Of a DNA stretch of 64,000 nucleotides, positions 56,438 to 64,000 are shown piece by piece. Source of the stretch: Atlanticothrix silvestris CENA357 (GTDB taxonomy: Bacteria > Cyanobacteriota > Cyanobacteriia > Cyanobacteriales > Nostocaceae); assembly GCF_016056295.1 (NCBI RefSeq), contig NZ_JAECZB010000096.1:62001-126000 (forward strand). Direction: 5' to 3'. The translations under genes and the position numbers were made by a program. The notes under the pieces were generated by a model, which made no database searches, was not told the origin of the DNA, and saw only the letters and a program-made list of their open reading frames with translations. Each line of letters starts with the position of its first letter. Position 1 is the stretch's first letter.

Positions 56438-57430
56438 ATAACTCTCTTCCCACTCTAATCGTTGAGATGTCTGGCTTAGGTCTCCCCTGGATGTGTCCTC
56501 TTTATTCATCACTCGTCACTAAATTATTTACCCAGCAAGAATAATATTTTCTTGCTGCAAAAACTCCCCACATTCATGTTCAGATTTCGCATCCAATCGG
56601 AAGTTTTTTCAGGCTTTTAAACTGAGCCTAATATTACTTCTTTATTAACTATACTTTTCATAAATATTGTAAAAAGTTTGTTCACAATGAGCCTGGGAGG
56701 ATTTCTTAATGATTGAATTAATACTTAGCCTGCGAAGCTTTTTACCTAACCTTAAAATTTTAACCAAAGGATTTTTGTCTAATATTTATGCCTACTGTGA
56801 TTTGCTTTCAATCTATTTATTAATAATTTTAATATTTGAGACTAACTCATATTCTGCTATAAGCGTTACAGTTCTTTTATAAGTTGACAAAGTTTGACAA
56901 GTCAAGTTTAAACAAATAGATTTTCATCGCTTTGATAAATGTTAGACAGATATTCGTATAGAAACATAAATATATATAATTACGTCATAATGTTTACTTT
57001 CAAAATATGTCATATTAATCAATAAAATATTTTTTGTATATCTAACTACTGTTCTAAGTATCTTTTTAATTTTAGAAAAAATTGCCAAAAAATCCCATCA
57101 TTTATGTATTTGCTGCCACTAGTAATTTGTATTCAAAATAACACTATTCAAGCGATATCAAAAGTAAGGGCACGGCAGTGCCGTGCCCCTACAGGTGTAC
57201 CTCATGTAATTGGGAATTACTAACTATATTAATTACTGGCTAAATAATTATTGGTAAAAACTTTCATTTAAAGCCAAAACACCTAAAATAACCAAATTTG
57301 TGGCTAAAGTCATCAAAATTTGATGATAAGAAAAATAAGTGTTTAACACTAAAATAAGAGCTTAATATTAAGTTAGGATGACAATTAAATAACTAACAAT
57401 ATCGCAGGCATAATTGCCGAGGAGCTAGTC
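56438..57430. other. patB-fdxB intergenic region with a perfect 21-bp palindrome
   Basis: Nearly 1 kb, AT-rich. At 57168-57188 it contains the arms GGGCACGGCA and TGCCGTGCCC around a central G. Such palindromes are frequent repeats in cyanobacteria. The space should hold the divergent heterocyst promoters of patB and fdxB. No NtcA palindrome could be confirmed by eye. Confidence 0.6.
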
Positions 57431-57724
57431 ATGGCAACACTAACAGGAGTTACCTTTGGTGGTAAAACTTGGACACCAAAATTTGCTCAAGAAATTGACA
57501 AAGACAAATGTATCGGCTGTGGTAGATGTGTTAAAGTTTGTGGTTACAATGTGTTGGGTTTAAAAGCTCTCAACGAAGAGGGCGAATTTGTTGAAGATGA
57601 AGACGATGAAGAAATCGAACGCAAAGTAATGGCAGTTGCTTATCCAGAAAACTGTATTGGTTGTGAAGCTTGTTCACGGATTTGTCCTAAAAATTGCTAC
57701 ACCCATGTTGCATTGAACAATTAA
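57431..57724 (+). CDS. fdxB: Ferredoxin III, nif-specific (FdxB-type)
   Basis: A 97-residue two-[4Fe-4S] ferredoxin with [17 protein letters not shown] (first cluster) and [15 protein letters not shown] (second). The long acidic insertion between them ([19 protein letters not shown]) is the hallmark of nif-specific FdxB. It transfers electrons in nitrogen fixation, probably in heterocysts. Its place between patB and cox2 matches the arrangement in Anabaena. Confidence 0.9.
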   Translation: MATLTGVTFGGKTWTPKFAQEIDKDKCIGCGRCVKVCGYNVLGLKALNEEGEFVEDEDDEEIERKVMAVAYPENCIGCEACSRICPKNCYTHVALNN

Positions 57725-58426
57725 AACAGTGAACAGTAAACAGTAAAAAGTTATCAAGGCGTATGTCCGGGGTTTATAAACCTTACTGATAACTGATAAC
57801 TGATAACTGTTAAAGGGCTTTTGTCATAAATTAAGGTTGTTGTTTTCACAAGAGGACATTGTTAGAAGCAGGGACATATATACCAAGCAAGGTAACTAGA
57901 GGGGAATACTAGTAACGCTGCGCGTAATTCGTAATTACAATTACCTATTTTTAATGGTTTCAGACATTTCAAATAGGTGGTTTTGTTTACGCCGTGTTGT
58001 ACTAAATACTTACTGTAACTGAAACAAAGTTCACAGTAAACAAATTCGTAAATCGCAAATTGTCTGTTATTAACAAATTTATACTTGCTGCTAATCTAGT
58101 CTGAACAATATTAGAACTAACAGTGTCCTTTTGGAGCGATGAGATTTTTTCAAAGCAGAAGTATCCTTTGGCGTAAGAGTTCAAATATATTGTTAATTTT
58201 TGGGGGAAAGATGTGAAAACATCTGGAATATTCCCCCAATTTTTGTAAGTGTGAGATAGAAAGTTAATAAGTGAAATAAAGGAACTGGAGACTGGGAACT
58301 GGCGATTGGAAATCAGCATTGGGAAATTTAACTAATACTTGATACCCAATCACCAATCATCAATACCTAATACCTAATACCAGAAAATCACACCTTTAAC
58401 GATGTTTTACAAAGCAGGTAGCATGT
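57725..58426. other. fdxB-coxB spacer with STRR arrays
   Basis: 700 bp with no gene. STRR-like repeats occur directly after fdxB (CAGTAAA/CAGTGAA) and at 57784-57810 (CTGATAA three times). The rest is promoter space for coxB. Confidence 0.6.
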
Positions 58427-59404
58427 ATGCAACAAATTCCTGTTTCACTATGGACTCTGGTTGCTGGGATAGTAGTCACAGCAGTCAGTATTTGGCTTGG
58501 TCAAAACCACACTCTCATGCCGGTGCAAGCATCGCAACAAGCGCCTTTGGTAGATGGATTTTTTAACATCATGTTTACCATAGCGATCGCTCTGTTTTTA
58601 GTGGTAGAAGGAACTATTGTGCTTTTTTTGATTCAGTTTCGTCGCCGTCGGGGTGACGATACCGATGGCGTGCCAGTAGAAGGCAATGTTCCACTAGAAA
58701 TCTTTTGGACAGCAATTCCAACAGCGATTGTGCTTTGCTTAGGCATTTACAGTGTAGATGTTTTTAACCAAATGGGAGGCTTTGAACCTGCGGGTCATCC
58801 CCATTCTTCATCTCATGTAGCCCATATCCGTGGGAGTGCGATCGCTGCTACTCTCAATGACACTGCCGAATCTACAACTGCGCCAACAATTGGCATTGGC
58901 GCATCTCCCCAAAACCTAGACAAACCAGCCGATTTGGTTGTTGATGTCAAAGGAATACAGTACGCGTGGATATTTAACTATCCCGATAGTGGTATTACTG
59001 CTGGAGAATTACATATCCCTATAGGCGCTGATGTGCAACTCAATCTTTCAGCGCAGGATGTAATTCACTCATTTTGGGTACCTAACTTCCGCCTGAAGCA
59101 AGATGCGCTTCCTGGTATTGCGACCGAACTGCGATTTGTCGCTACTAAACCAGGTACATATCCGGTTGTTTGTGCTGAACTTTGCGGCGGTTATCACGGT
59201 TCGATGCGGACAACGGTAGTTGTTCACACACCAGAAGAATTTGATAGTTGGTTGGCAGAAAGCCAGATTGCTCAAAAGCAAGATCTCAATCAAGCCATTG
59301 CTGTTAATCCAGCTGAATTATCCACATCAGAGTTTCTCGCTCCCCACGTCCACAATATGGGGATTAGTGCAGCAACTTTAGAGTCAGTAGTCAGTGGTCA
59401 GTAG
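58427..59404 (+). CDS. coxB: Cytochrome c oxidase subunit II (cox2 operon)
   Basis: 325 residues. Two membrane helices lie at about 8-28 and 48-70 (LFLVVEGTIVLFLIQF). The CuA domain has HSFWVPNFRLKQDA and CAELCGGYHGSM with the Cys/Glu/Cys/His/Met ligands. An inserted Ser/Ala/Gly-rich linker of about 40 residues precedes the copper domain. The last residues (VVSGQ) and the stop codon are encoded inside a heptamer repeat array, so the C-terminus has probably drifted. Cox2 is the heterocyst-specific oxidase in Anabaena that removes O2. Confidence 0.95.
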   Translation: MQQIPVSLWTLVAGIVVTAVSIWLGQNHTLMPVQASQQAPLVDGFFNIMFTIAIALFLVVEGTIVLFLIQFRRRRGDDTDGVPVEGNVPLEIFWTAIPTAIVLCLGIYSVDVFNQMGGFEPAGHPHSSSHVAHIRGSAIAATLNDTAESTTAPTIGIGASPQNLDKPADLVVDVKGIQYAWIFNYPDSGITAGELHIPIGADVQLNLSAQDVIHSFWVPNFRLKQDALPGIATELRFVATKPGTYPVVCAELCGGYHGSMRTTVVVHTPEEFDSWLAESQIAQKQDLNQAIAVNPAELSTSEFLAPHVHNMGISAATLESVVSGQ

Positions 59405-59577
59405 TCAGTGGTCAGTGGTCAGTGGTCAGTGGCAAAAAAACTAACAACTGACAACTAAGCTGTCGTGTCTTTAATTTTCTAGAGTGTTCTTGTTGCAACA
59501 AGGGTTCCAAACCATAAAAAGTGCAGGTTATACGCGCAACAACTAACAACTGACAACTGACAACTAACAACTAACAA
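59383..59577. repeat. STRR arrays at the end of coxB and before coxA
   Basis: GTCAGTG/GTCAGTA units run through the coxB stop (59383-59432). CAACTAA/CAACTGA units fill 59540-59577, just before the coxA ribosome binding site. Confidence 0.8.
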
Positions 59578-59588
59578 AGGACAAAAAT

Positions 59589-61280
59589 ATGACACAAGTA
59601 GAATTTCCACGGAATACGCCACCCGAAGGAAACAAACCTCAAAATCCGGCGATCGCCCATAGCTCCCATCCCAAGGCGTGGAAATGGTACGACTACTTTA
59701 CATTTAATATTGACCACAAAGTCATTGGTATCCAATATCTGGTGACGGCATTTGTGTTCTATCTCATCGGCGGACTAATGGCTGTTGCTATCCGCGCCGA
59801 GTTAGCCACACCAGAATCTGACTTGCTAGACCCCAATTTGTATAACGCTTTTATGACCAATCACGGGACGATCATGATCTTCCTGTGGATTGTCCCTAGC
59901 GCCATTGGGGGATTTGGTAACTTCCTAGTACCGTTGATGGTCGGCGCTAGAGATATGGCTTTCCCAAAACTGAATGCGATCGCTTTTTGGTTAAACCCAC
60001 CAGCCGGCGCATTAGTATTGGGTAGTTTCTTCTTCGGTGGTTCCCAATCTGGTTGGACAGCTTACCCACCTTTGAGTTTGGTGACAGCGCCCATTGCTCA
60101 GACAATGTGGATATTGGCGATCGTTTTGGTGGGAACTTCCTCAATTTTGGGTTCGCTGAACTTCGTAATCACCATCTTGATGATGAAGGTTCCCAGCATG
60201 AAATGGGATCAAGTGCCCTTGTTCTGTTGGGCAATCTTGGCAACTTCAGTTTTAGCGCTACTCTCGACACCTGTTTTAGCAGCAGGTTTAGTTCTGCTGT
60301 TATTTGACCTTAACTTTGGGACTTCCTTCTTTAAACCAGATGCAGGCGGTAACGTTGTTATTTACCAACACTTATTCTGGTTCTATTCCCACCCGGCAGT
60401 ATATTTAATGATTCTGCCCATCTTCGGCATTATGTCAGAGGTGATTCCCGTTCACGCCCGCAAGCCAATTTTTGGTTATAAAGCGATCGCCTATTCTAGT
60501 GTCGCTATCTGCGTCGTCGGTCTGTTCGTCTGGGTACACCACATGTTTACCAGCGGTACACCCGGTTGGATGCGGATGTTCTTCACCATCTCGACTCTAA
60601 TTGTCGCCGTGCCTACTGGCGTGAAGATTTTTGCCTGGGTTGCTACCCTTTGGGGTGGTAAAATCCGCTTCACCAGCGCTATGCTTTTCGCCATTGGCTT
60701 GTTGTCCATGTTTGTGATGGGCGGCTTAAGCGGTGTAACGATGGGAACAGCCCCCTTTGATGTTCACGTCCACGATACATATTATGTAGTAGGACATTTC
60801 CACTACGTTCTGTTTGGCGGTTCCGTGTTTGGCATCTACGCCGGTATTTATCACTGGTTCCCCAAAATGACAGGACGAATGCTGAATGAAACCTGGGGAC
60901 GTATTCACTTTGCCCTCACCTTCATCGGCACTAACTTGACCTTTTTACCCATGCACGAGTTGGGTTTGAAAGGAATGCCTCGACGCGTTGCTATGTATGA
61001 CCCCCAATTTGTTGATCTCAATCAACTTTGTACCATTGGTGCATTTGTTTTGGGGATATCGGTAATTCCTTTTGCGATCAACATCATCTACAGTTGGAGC
61101 AAAGGTAAGCTAGCGGGTGATAATCCTTGGCAAGCTTTGACTTTGGAATGGACAACCAGTTCGCCACCCATCATCGAAAACTGGGAAGTGTTACCCGTTG
61201 TCACTCATGGCCCTTATGACTACGGTCATGGTCATAGTACCGAAGTACAGCCATCTGCAACGCCAGAAGCTAGTGCTTAA
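59589..61280 (+). CDS. coxA: Cytochrome c oxidase subunit I (cox2 operon)
   Basis: 563 residues with 12 membrane segments and all haem-copper ligands recognisable: FMTNHGTIMIF (low-spin haem His), FWFYSHPAVYLMILP (Tyr/His of CuB), FVWVHHMFTSG (CuB histidines) and VGHFHYVLFGG (haem a3 and a-site histidines). It is an aa3-type oxidase. Its start is preceded by an AAAGGACAA ribosome binding site. The operon continues to coxC after 459 bp, an unusually long gap. Confidence 0.96.
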   Translation: MTQVEFPRNTPPEGNKPQNPAIAHSSHPKAWKWYDYFTFNIDHKVIGIQYLVTAFVFYLIGGLMAVAIRAELATPESDLLDPNLYNAFMTNHGTIMIFLWIVPSAIGGFGNFLVPLMVGARDMAFPKLNAIAFWLNPPAGALVLGSFFFGGSQSGWTAYPPLSLVTAPIAQTMWILAIVLVGTSSILGSLNFVITILMMKVPSMKWDQVPLFCWAILATSVLALLSTPVLAAGLVLLLFDLNFGTSFFKPDAGGNVVIYQHLFWFYSHPAVYLMILPIFGIMSEVIPVHARKPIFGYKAIAYSSVAICVVGLFVWVHHMFTSGTPGWMRMFFTISTLIVAVPTGVKIFAWVATLWGGKIRFTSAMLFAIGLLSMFVMGGLSGVTMGTAPFDVHVHDTYYVVGHFHYVLFGGSVFGIYAGIYHWFPKMTGRMLNETWGRIHFALTFIGTNLTFLPMHELGLKGMPRRVAMYDPQFVDLNQLCTIGAFVLGISVIPFAINIIYSWSKGKLAGDNPWQALTLEWTTSSPPIIENWEVLPVVTHGPYDYGHGHSTEVQPSATPEASA

Positions 61281-61342
61281 TTAGTAAAGTGAGTACTGCT
61301 ATTTCTGTCAAGTTGACTGCAATTTATAGTCATTTGATTTGA

Positions 61343-61573
61343 GAACTCGAAACTCCGAGAACAGAACTTGAAACTCCAAGCTTGGAACTCAAAACTCCGA
61401 GAACAGAACTCGAAACTCCAAGCTTGGAACTCAAAACTCCGAGAACAGAACTTGAAACTCCAAGCTTGAAACTCAAAACTCCGAGTTCAGAACTCAAAAC
61501 TCCGAGTTCAGAACTCGAAACTCCAAGCTTGAAACTCAAAACTCCGAGATCAGAACTCAAAACTCCAAGTCTG
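61343..61573. repeat. Minisatellite: 11 tandem copies of a 21-bp unit
   Basis: Exactly 231 bp consist of eleven 21-bp units of the form GAACTCRAAACTCCRAG plus four variable bases (AACA, CTTG, TTCA or ATCA). One forward frame would read heptads such as ELKTPRT and ELETPSL. The reverse frame reads LGVLSSK-type repeats. Both are open because the unit is a multiple of three without stops. Confidence 0.95.
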
Positions 61574-61739
61574 TGGGGCAACTCTAGAAGACTTGTGTGT
61601 ACACCGTAGCCTTTTGAAGGGGGACTAGGGAGAATCTAGATTTCAGGCTTCAATGCGTAAGTCCTAAGTAATAGTTTTACCTTCTGCCTCCTGCCTCCTC
61701 ATCCACAACAAACACAGCGCCTATATTGTTGATAAATTT

Positions 61740-62333
61740 ATGACTATAGCTACAACAACGAGTGCAGAACATCACGAAGAACATCATCCAGATTTAAGAA
61801 TTTGGGGATTGTTAACTTTCCTCGCTTCTGAATCTTTAATGTTTGGCGGATTTTTTGCCACTTTCTTATTCTTTCGCGGAATTACAGAGGTTTGGCCTCC
61901 AGAAGCAACCGAGGTAGAACTATTCTTGCCGACAATTAACACCATCATTCTGGTGTCTAGTAGTTTCGTCATGCACTTCGGTGTTGTGGCGATTAAAAAG
62001 AATAACCTCAAGGGAATGCAGATATGGTACGGAATTACCGCAATCATGGGTGCAGCTTTCTTGCTTGGTCAGGCTTATGAGTACGCAACTTTAGGATACG
62101 GTCTGACTACCAACGTCTTCGCCAACTGCTTTTATATCATGACTGGGTTCCACGGTTTACACGTTTTTGTGGGGCTGTTATGGATGTTGAGTGTATTGTG
62201 GCGATCGCGTCATCCTGGTAGCTATTCTGCAAGCAATCATACTGTCGTTGAAATGGCAGAAATTTATTGGCACTTTGTAGACATTATCTGGATTGTTTTA
62301 TTCACTCTAGTGTATGTTCTGACATTGTTTTAA
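61740..62333 (+). CDS. coxC: Cytochrome c oxidase subunit III (cox2 operon)
   Basis: 197 residues with five membrane segments: LRIWGLLTFLASESLMFGGF, AIMGAAFLLGQAYEYATLGY, TGFHGLHVFVGLLWMLSVLW, AEIYWHFVDIIWIVLFTLVY. It completes the heterocyst-type oxidase. The shorter length compared with mitochondrial CoxIII is usual for bacterial forms with five helices. Confidence 0.94.
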   Translation: MTIATTTSAEHHEEHHPDLRIWGLLTFLASESLMFGGFFATFLFFRGITEVWPPEATEVELFLPTINTIILVSSSFVMHFGVVAIKKNNLKGMQIWYGITAIMGAAFLLGQAYEYATLGYGLTTNVFANCFYIMTGFHGLHVFVGLLWMLSVLWRSRHPGSYSASNHTVVEMAEIYWHFVDIIWIVLFTLVYVLTLF

Positions 62334-62441
62334 GTTGGCATGGATAAGAAGGGCAAAGGGGAAAGGGTTTATTTCTTCATCCTTTACCCTTTAACCTTTT
62401 CCCCTCTTGTTGCCCCCCCCTGCCTCCCATAGGAGATGATT

Positions 62442-62930
62442 ATGCAAGAAGTTGATGCCAATCGATTCTCATGGTTTCAGGTTCCAGAAGATATCAAAAA
62501 GTTACTGATATTAGCAGCACAAACCTGGGAAAACACATCAGAATCTGAAAAATATATTCAAGAAGCTCTTGCAAAAACGGGAGAAAATACCGATGTTTTG
62601 GTAGCAGCATATAGGTTTTTCTACTATAAAAATAATTATGTTTTAGCATTGCAAACAGCAAGCAAAGTTATAGATAAAATTAAAGAAGCAGAGCAATTTC
62701 CTGATGATTGGGATCACCTTAAACCAATACTAGTGAATCGGCAAGAAGAACCCCAAATCAGGCTGTATTTAAATGCTTATGCTGCTTCGGGATTGGTATT
62801 AGCAAAGTTAGGAGCAATCGACCAAGCGAAGCAAGTAAGTACCAGAGTCAAAGAAATTAGCGACAAGCATGATTTCGGAGCCGGAATCCTCCTAGATATT
62901 TTGACTCGTCCAGCCGAAGATGATGATTAA
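62442..62930 (+). CDS. TPR-like protein of the nitrogen-fixation region
   Basis: 162 residues (MQEVDANRFSWFQVPEDIKK; start set by AGGAG six bases upstream). The body is a run of helical pairs: IQEALAKTGENTDVLVAAYR, YYKNNYVLALQTASKVIDKI and AYAASGLVLAKLGAIDQAKQ, a degenerate tetratricopeptide pattern. It ends in PAEDDD. Its place after coxC and before cupin and ArsC/NifO genes suggests a nitrogen-fixation accessory role. Confidence 0.7.
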   Translation: MQEVDANRFSWFQVPEDIKKLLILAAQTWENTSESEKYIQEALAKTGENTDVLVAAYRFFYYKNNYVLALQTASKVIDKIKEAEQFPDDWDHLKPILVNRQEEPQIRLYLNAYAASGLVLAKLGAIDQAKQVSTRVKEISDKHDFGAGILLDILTRPAEDDD

Positions 62931-62958
62931 TTAGTCCACAATCAACACCTCAACAGCC

Positions 62959-63126
62959 ATGAATAATTTTTCTTTCTATCAACCTCTTTCCACATCTAAC
63001 CTTCCCAGTAATCCTCTTCCTAACACTTTTCCCTCATCTCCCATAGTTATTCCTAACAATAATCTGGGAAATCTCTATCCTGCGCCAGTGTTCCTCTTGC
63101 CCGAATCTTCAGGGCTAAGAGCTTAA
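62959..63126 (+). CDS. Small Pro/Asn-rich ORF
   Basis: ATG 62959 to TAA 63126, 55 residues: MNNFSFYQPLSTSNLPSNPL and continuing LPNTFPSSPIVIPNNN ... ESSGLRA. Low complexity and no predicted structure. It is five bases upstream of the cupin start and 28 bases after the preceding stop, so it would be co-transcribed. A real small gene is plausible but not proven. Confidence 0.45.
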   Translation: MNNFSFYQPLSTSNLPSNPLPNTFPSSPIVIPNNNLGNLYPAPVFLLPESSGLRA

Positions 63127-63131
63127 GAGCT

Positions 63132-63743
63132 ATGAAAGGTAGGGATTGGCTGATAACTGGAGATGGTCAGCATCAAGTCTGTAAATCTGTCAGAGCATGG
63201 GATTTATTGAGAGAGAATTATCGCCTTTATCGGTTTTTAACTGAGATAGAAGATGTTCTCAACGATGTGGCAAATGAATCTATTCGTTTGCCAGAAATCC
63301 GTATGTTAGTAAGACGCTTAATTGTAAATTCCTACTGGGTGAAAAGTCAATATTTAGAACCTTCTCCGACAACGGGAACCTCTGTTTTACTGCTGTATGA
63401 TGAGTTGGGTTTTCCGCTAACGGTGCAAACAGTAACATTTGCCCCAGGAACTCGATCAAACATTCATAATCATGGGACATGGGGAGTAGTAGCGGTGTTA
63501 AAAGGTCAAGAAAAAAACACTTTTTGGCAGCGTATCCCCAGCCCAGAATCTCCAGACAAAATTGAAACTACGGGAGAAATTATTCTATCTCCGGGTGATA
63601 TTATCAGCTTCACTCCCGATGCAATTCACAGTGTGCAAGCAGTAAGTGATGAACCAACTGTGACTTTTAATGTTTATGGAGAAACTGAGCCGAAAGCAAG
63701 ATTTGAGTTTGACACGATTAAGCATAGTGCTAAAAATTTTTAG
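63132..63743 (+). CDS. Cupin-domain protein (cysteine-dioxygenase-like)
   Basis: 203 residues. A helical N-terminus (LLRENYRLYRFLTEIEDVLN) is followed by a cupin barrel with FAPGTRSNIHNHGTWGVVAV and ISFTPDAIHSVQAVSDEPTV. The pattern H-N-H ... H supplies metal ligands as in cysteine-dioxygenase-like cupins. Cupins of this type are common in nif regions, where they may act on sulfur compounds or metals. A substrate is not known. Confidence 0.82.
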   Translation: MKGRDWLITGDGQHQVCKSVRAWDLLRENYRLYRFLTEIEDVLNDVANESIRLPEIRMLVRRLIVNSYWVKSQYLEPSPTTGTSVLLLYDELGFPLTVQTVTFAPGTRSNIHNHGTWGVVAVLKGQEKNTFWQRIPSPESPDKIETTGEIILSPGDIISFTPDAIHSVQAVSDEPTVTFNVYGETEPKARFEFDTIKHSAKNF

Positions 63744-63770
63744 TCCTATAGCAGTACTTCGTGAACAACA

Positions 63771-63803
63771 AGATCCCCGATTTCTTTAAGAAGTCGGGGA
63801 TCT
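63771..63803. repeat. AGATCCCCGA palindrome before the ArsC/NifO gene
   Basis: AGATCCCCGA pairs with TCGGGGATCT around TTTCTTTAAGAAG. This is the same type as 54794-54826 and may terminate the cupin transcript. Confidence 0.65.
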
Positions 63804-63830
63804 AAGCCTCTAGAATTAGGAGTTAGTTAA

Positions 63831-64000
63831 ATGGCAAGAGTAATTTTCTACGAAAAACCAGGTTGTAAAGGTGGTACAAAGCAAAAAGTTTTGCTGACCG
63901 CTGCTGGCCATGAAGTAGTACCATACAGCCTGCTCACAGAACCTTGGACAGCCGATCGCTTGCGCTCATTTTTTGGCGATCGCCCCGTAGCCGAATGGTT
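63831..64000 (+). CDS. ArsC/NifO-type nitrogenase-associated protein, N-terminal part
   Basis: The frame starts at ATG 63831 after AGGAG and runs off the window after 56 codons. It begins MARVIFYEKPGCKGGTKQKV, then LLTAAGHEVVPYSLLTEPWT, then FFGDRPVAEW. The N-terminal C-x-G-G loop replaces the usual ArsC C-x-x-C, as in the NifO/arsenate reductase-like nitrogenase-associated group. It completes the nif-accessory series. Confidence 0.8.
   Translation, partial: MARVIFYEKPGCKGGTKQKVLLTAAGHEVVPYSLLTEPWTADRLRSFFGDRPVAEW

Noticed and set aside
58002..58319. 105-codon minus-strand ORF before coxB
   Set aside because: Low-complexity composition, no ribosome binding site, and it lies in promoter and repeat DNA.
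61343..61573. CRISPR-like array
   Set aside because: Units are directly adjacent with no spacers and unit differences are point changes. It is a minisatellite and no cas genes are present.
61330..61609. Two ORFs of 75 and 83 codons across the minisatellite
   Set aside because: Both frames stay open only because a 21-bp unit without stops is repeated. There is no independent sign of translation.

Overview
The window is a chromosomal segment of a filamentous, heterocyst-forming cyanobacterium of the Nostoc/Anabaena group. The evidence is: the phosphoribulokinase 3' end, NdhB, a CrtO-type carotenoid ketolase and a PatB/CnfR regulator; a nif-type ferredoxin beside a cox2-type terminal oxidase operon; very many GCGATCGC (HIP1) palindromes; and heptamer short tandem repeats (STRR) in the intergenic DNA. 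No rRNA, tRNA or CRISPR array was recognised.

Layout. 1-8 kb: prk end, metK (TTG start set by a strong Shine-Dalgarno), a hybrid histidine-kinase-like sensor, Uma2 and DUF433 genes, and a PcrA/UvrD helicase. 8-14 kb: a sensor-kinase remnant interrupted by a 127-bp MITE, a PIN-toxin pair, ndhB, an RRM protein, and a DUF6745 operon with a decayed 3' copy beside it. 14-26 kb: topA, a 45-aa ORF overlapping aroQ, a degenerate ADP-ribosylglycohydrolase-like gene, a 7TM-HD phosphohydrolase, a GH13 protein that has lost its catalytic residues, a WecG/TagA remnant, a methyltransferase, and a second IF-3 gene with an apparent AUC start. 26-39 kb: a heterodimeric ABC exporter, DUF2993, crtO, a PEP-CTERM protein, an MtfA-like peptidase, and pepP broken by a 323-bp tandem duplication.

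39-45 kb: a glycosyltransferase, then the most unusual locus in the window. It is a three-gene cassette on the minus strand: an HsdR-N-type nuclease domain fused to a ParA ATPase, a ParB-like/coiled-coil/HhH protein, and a winged-helix (Z-alpha-like) membrane-anchored protein. A second ParA gene diverges from it. A 309-bp MITE with TA flanks follows. 45-55 kb: canonical infC, an NTT/MFS-HEAT fusion, a stress-protein-like gene, a TrkA/RCK protein, a DUF3124 lipoprotein and two CPA1 Na+/H+ antiporters in opposite orientation, which together suggest an ion-homeostasis neighbourhood.

55-64 kb: the heterocyst/nitrogen-fixation block. It holds patB/cnfR, fdxB, coxB-coxA-coxC (with an 11 x 21-bp minisatellite between coxA and coxC), a TPR-like protein, a small Pro/Asn-rich ORF, a cupin and the start of an ArsC/NifO-type gene. 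These probably serve micro-oxic nitrogen fixation: PatB activates nif genes, Cox2 consumes O2, and FdxB and the accessory proteins support nitrogenase.
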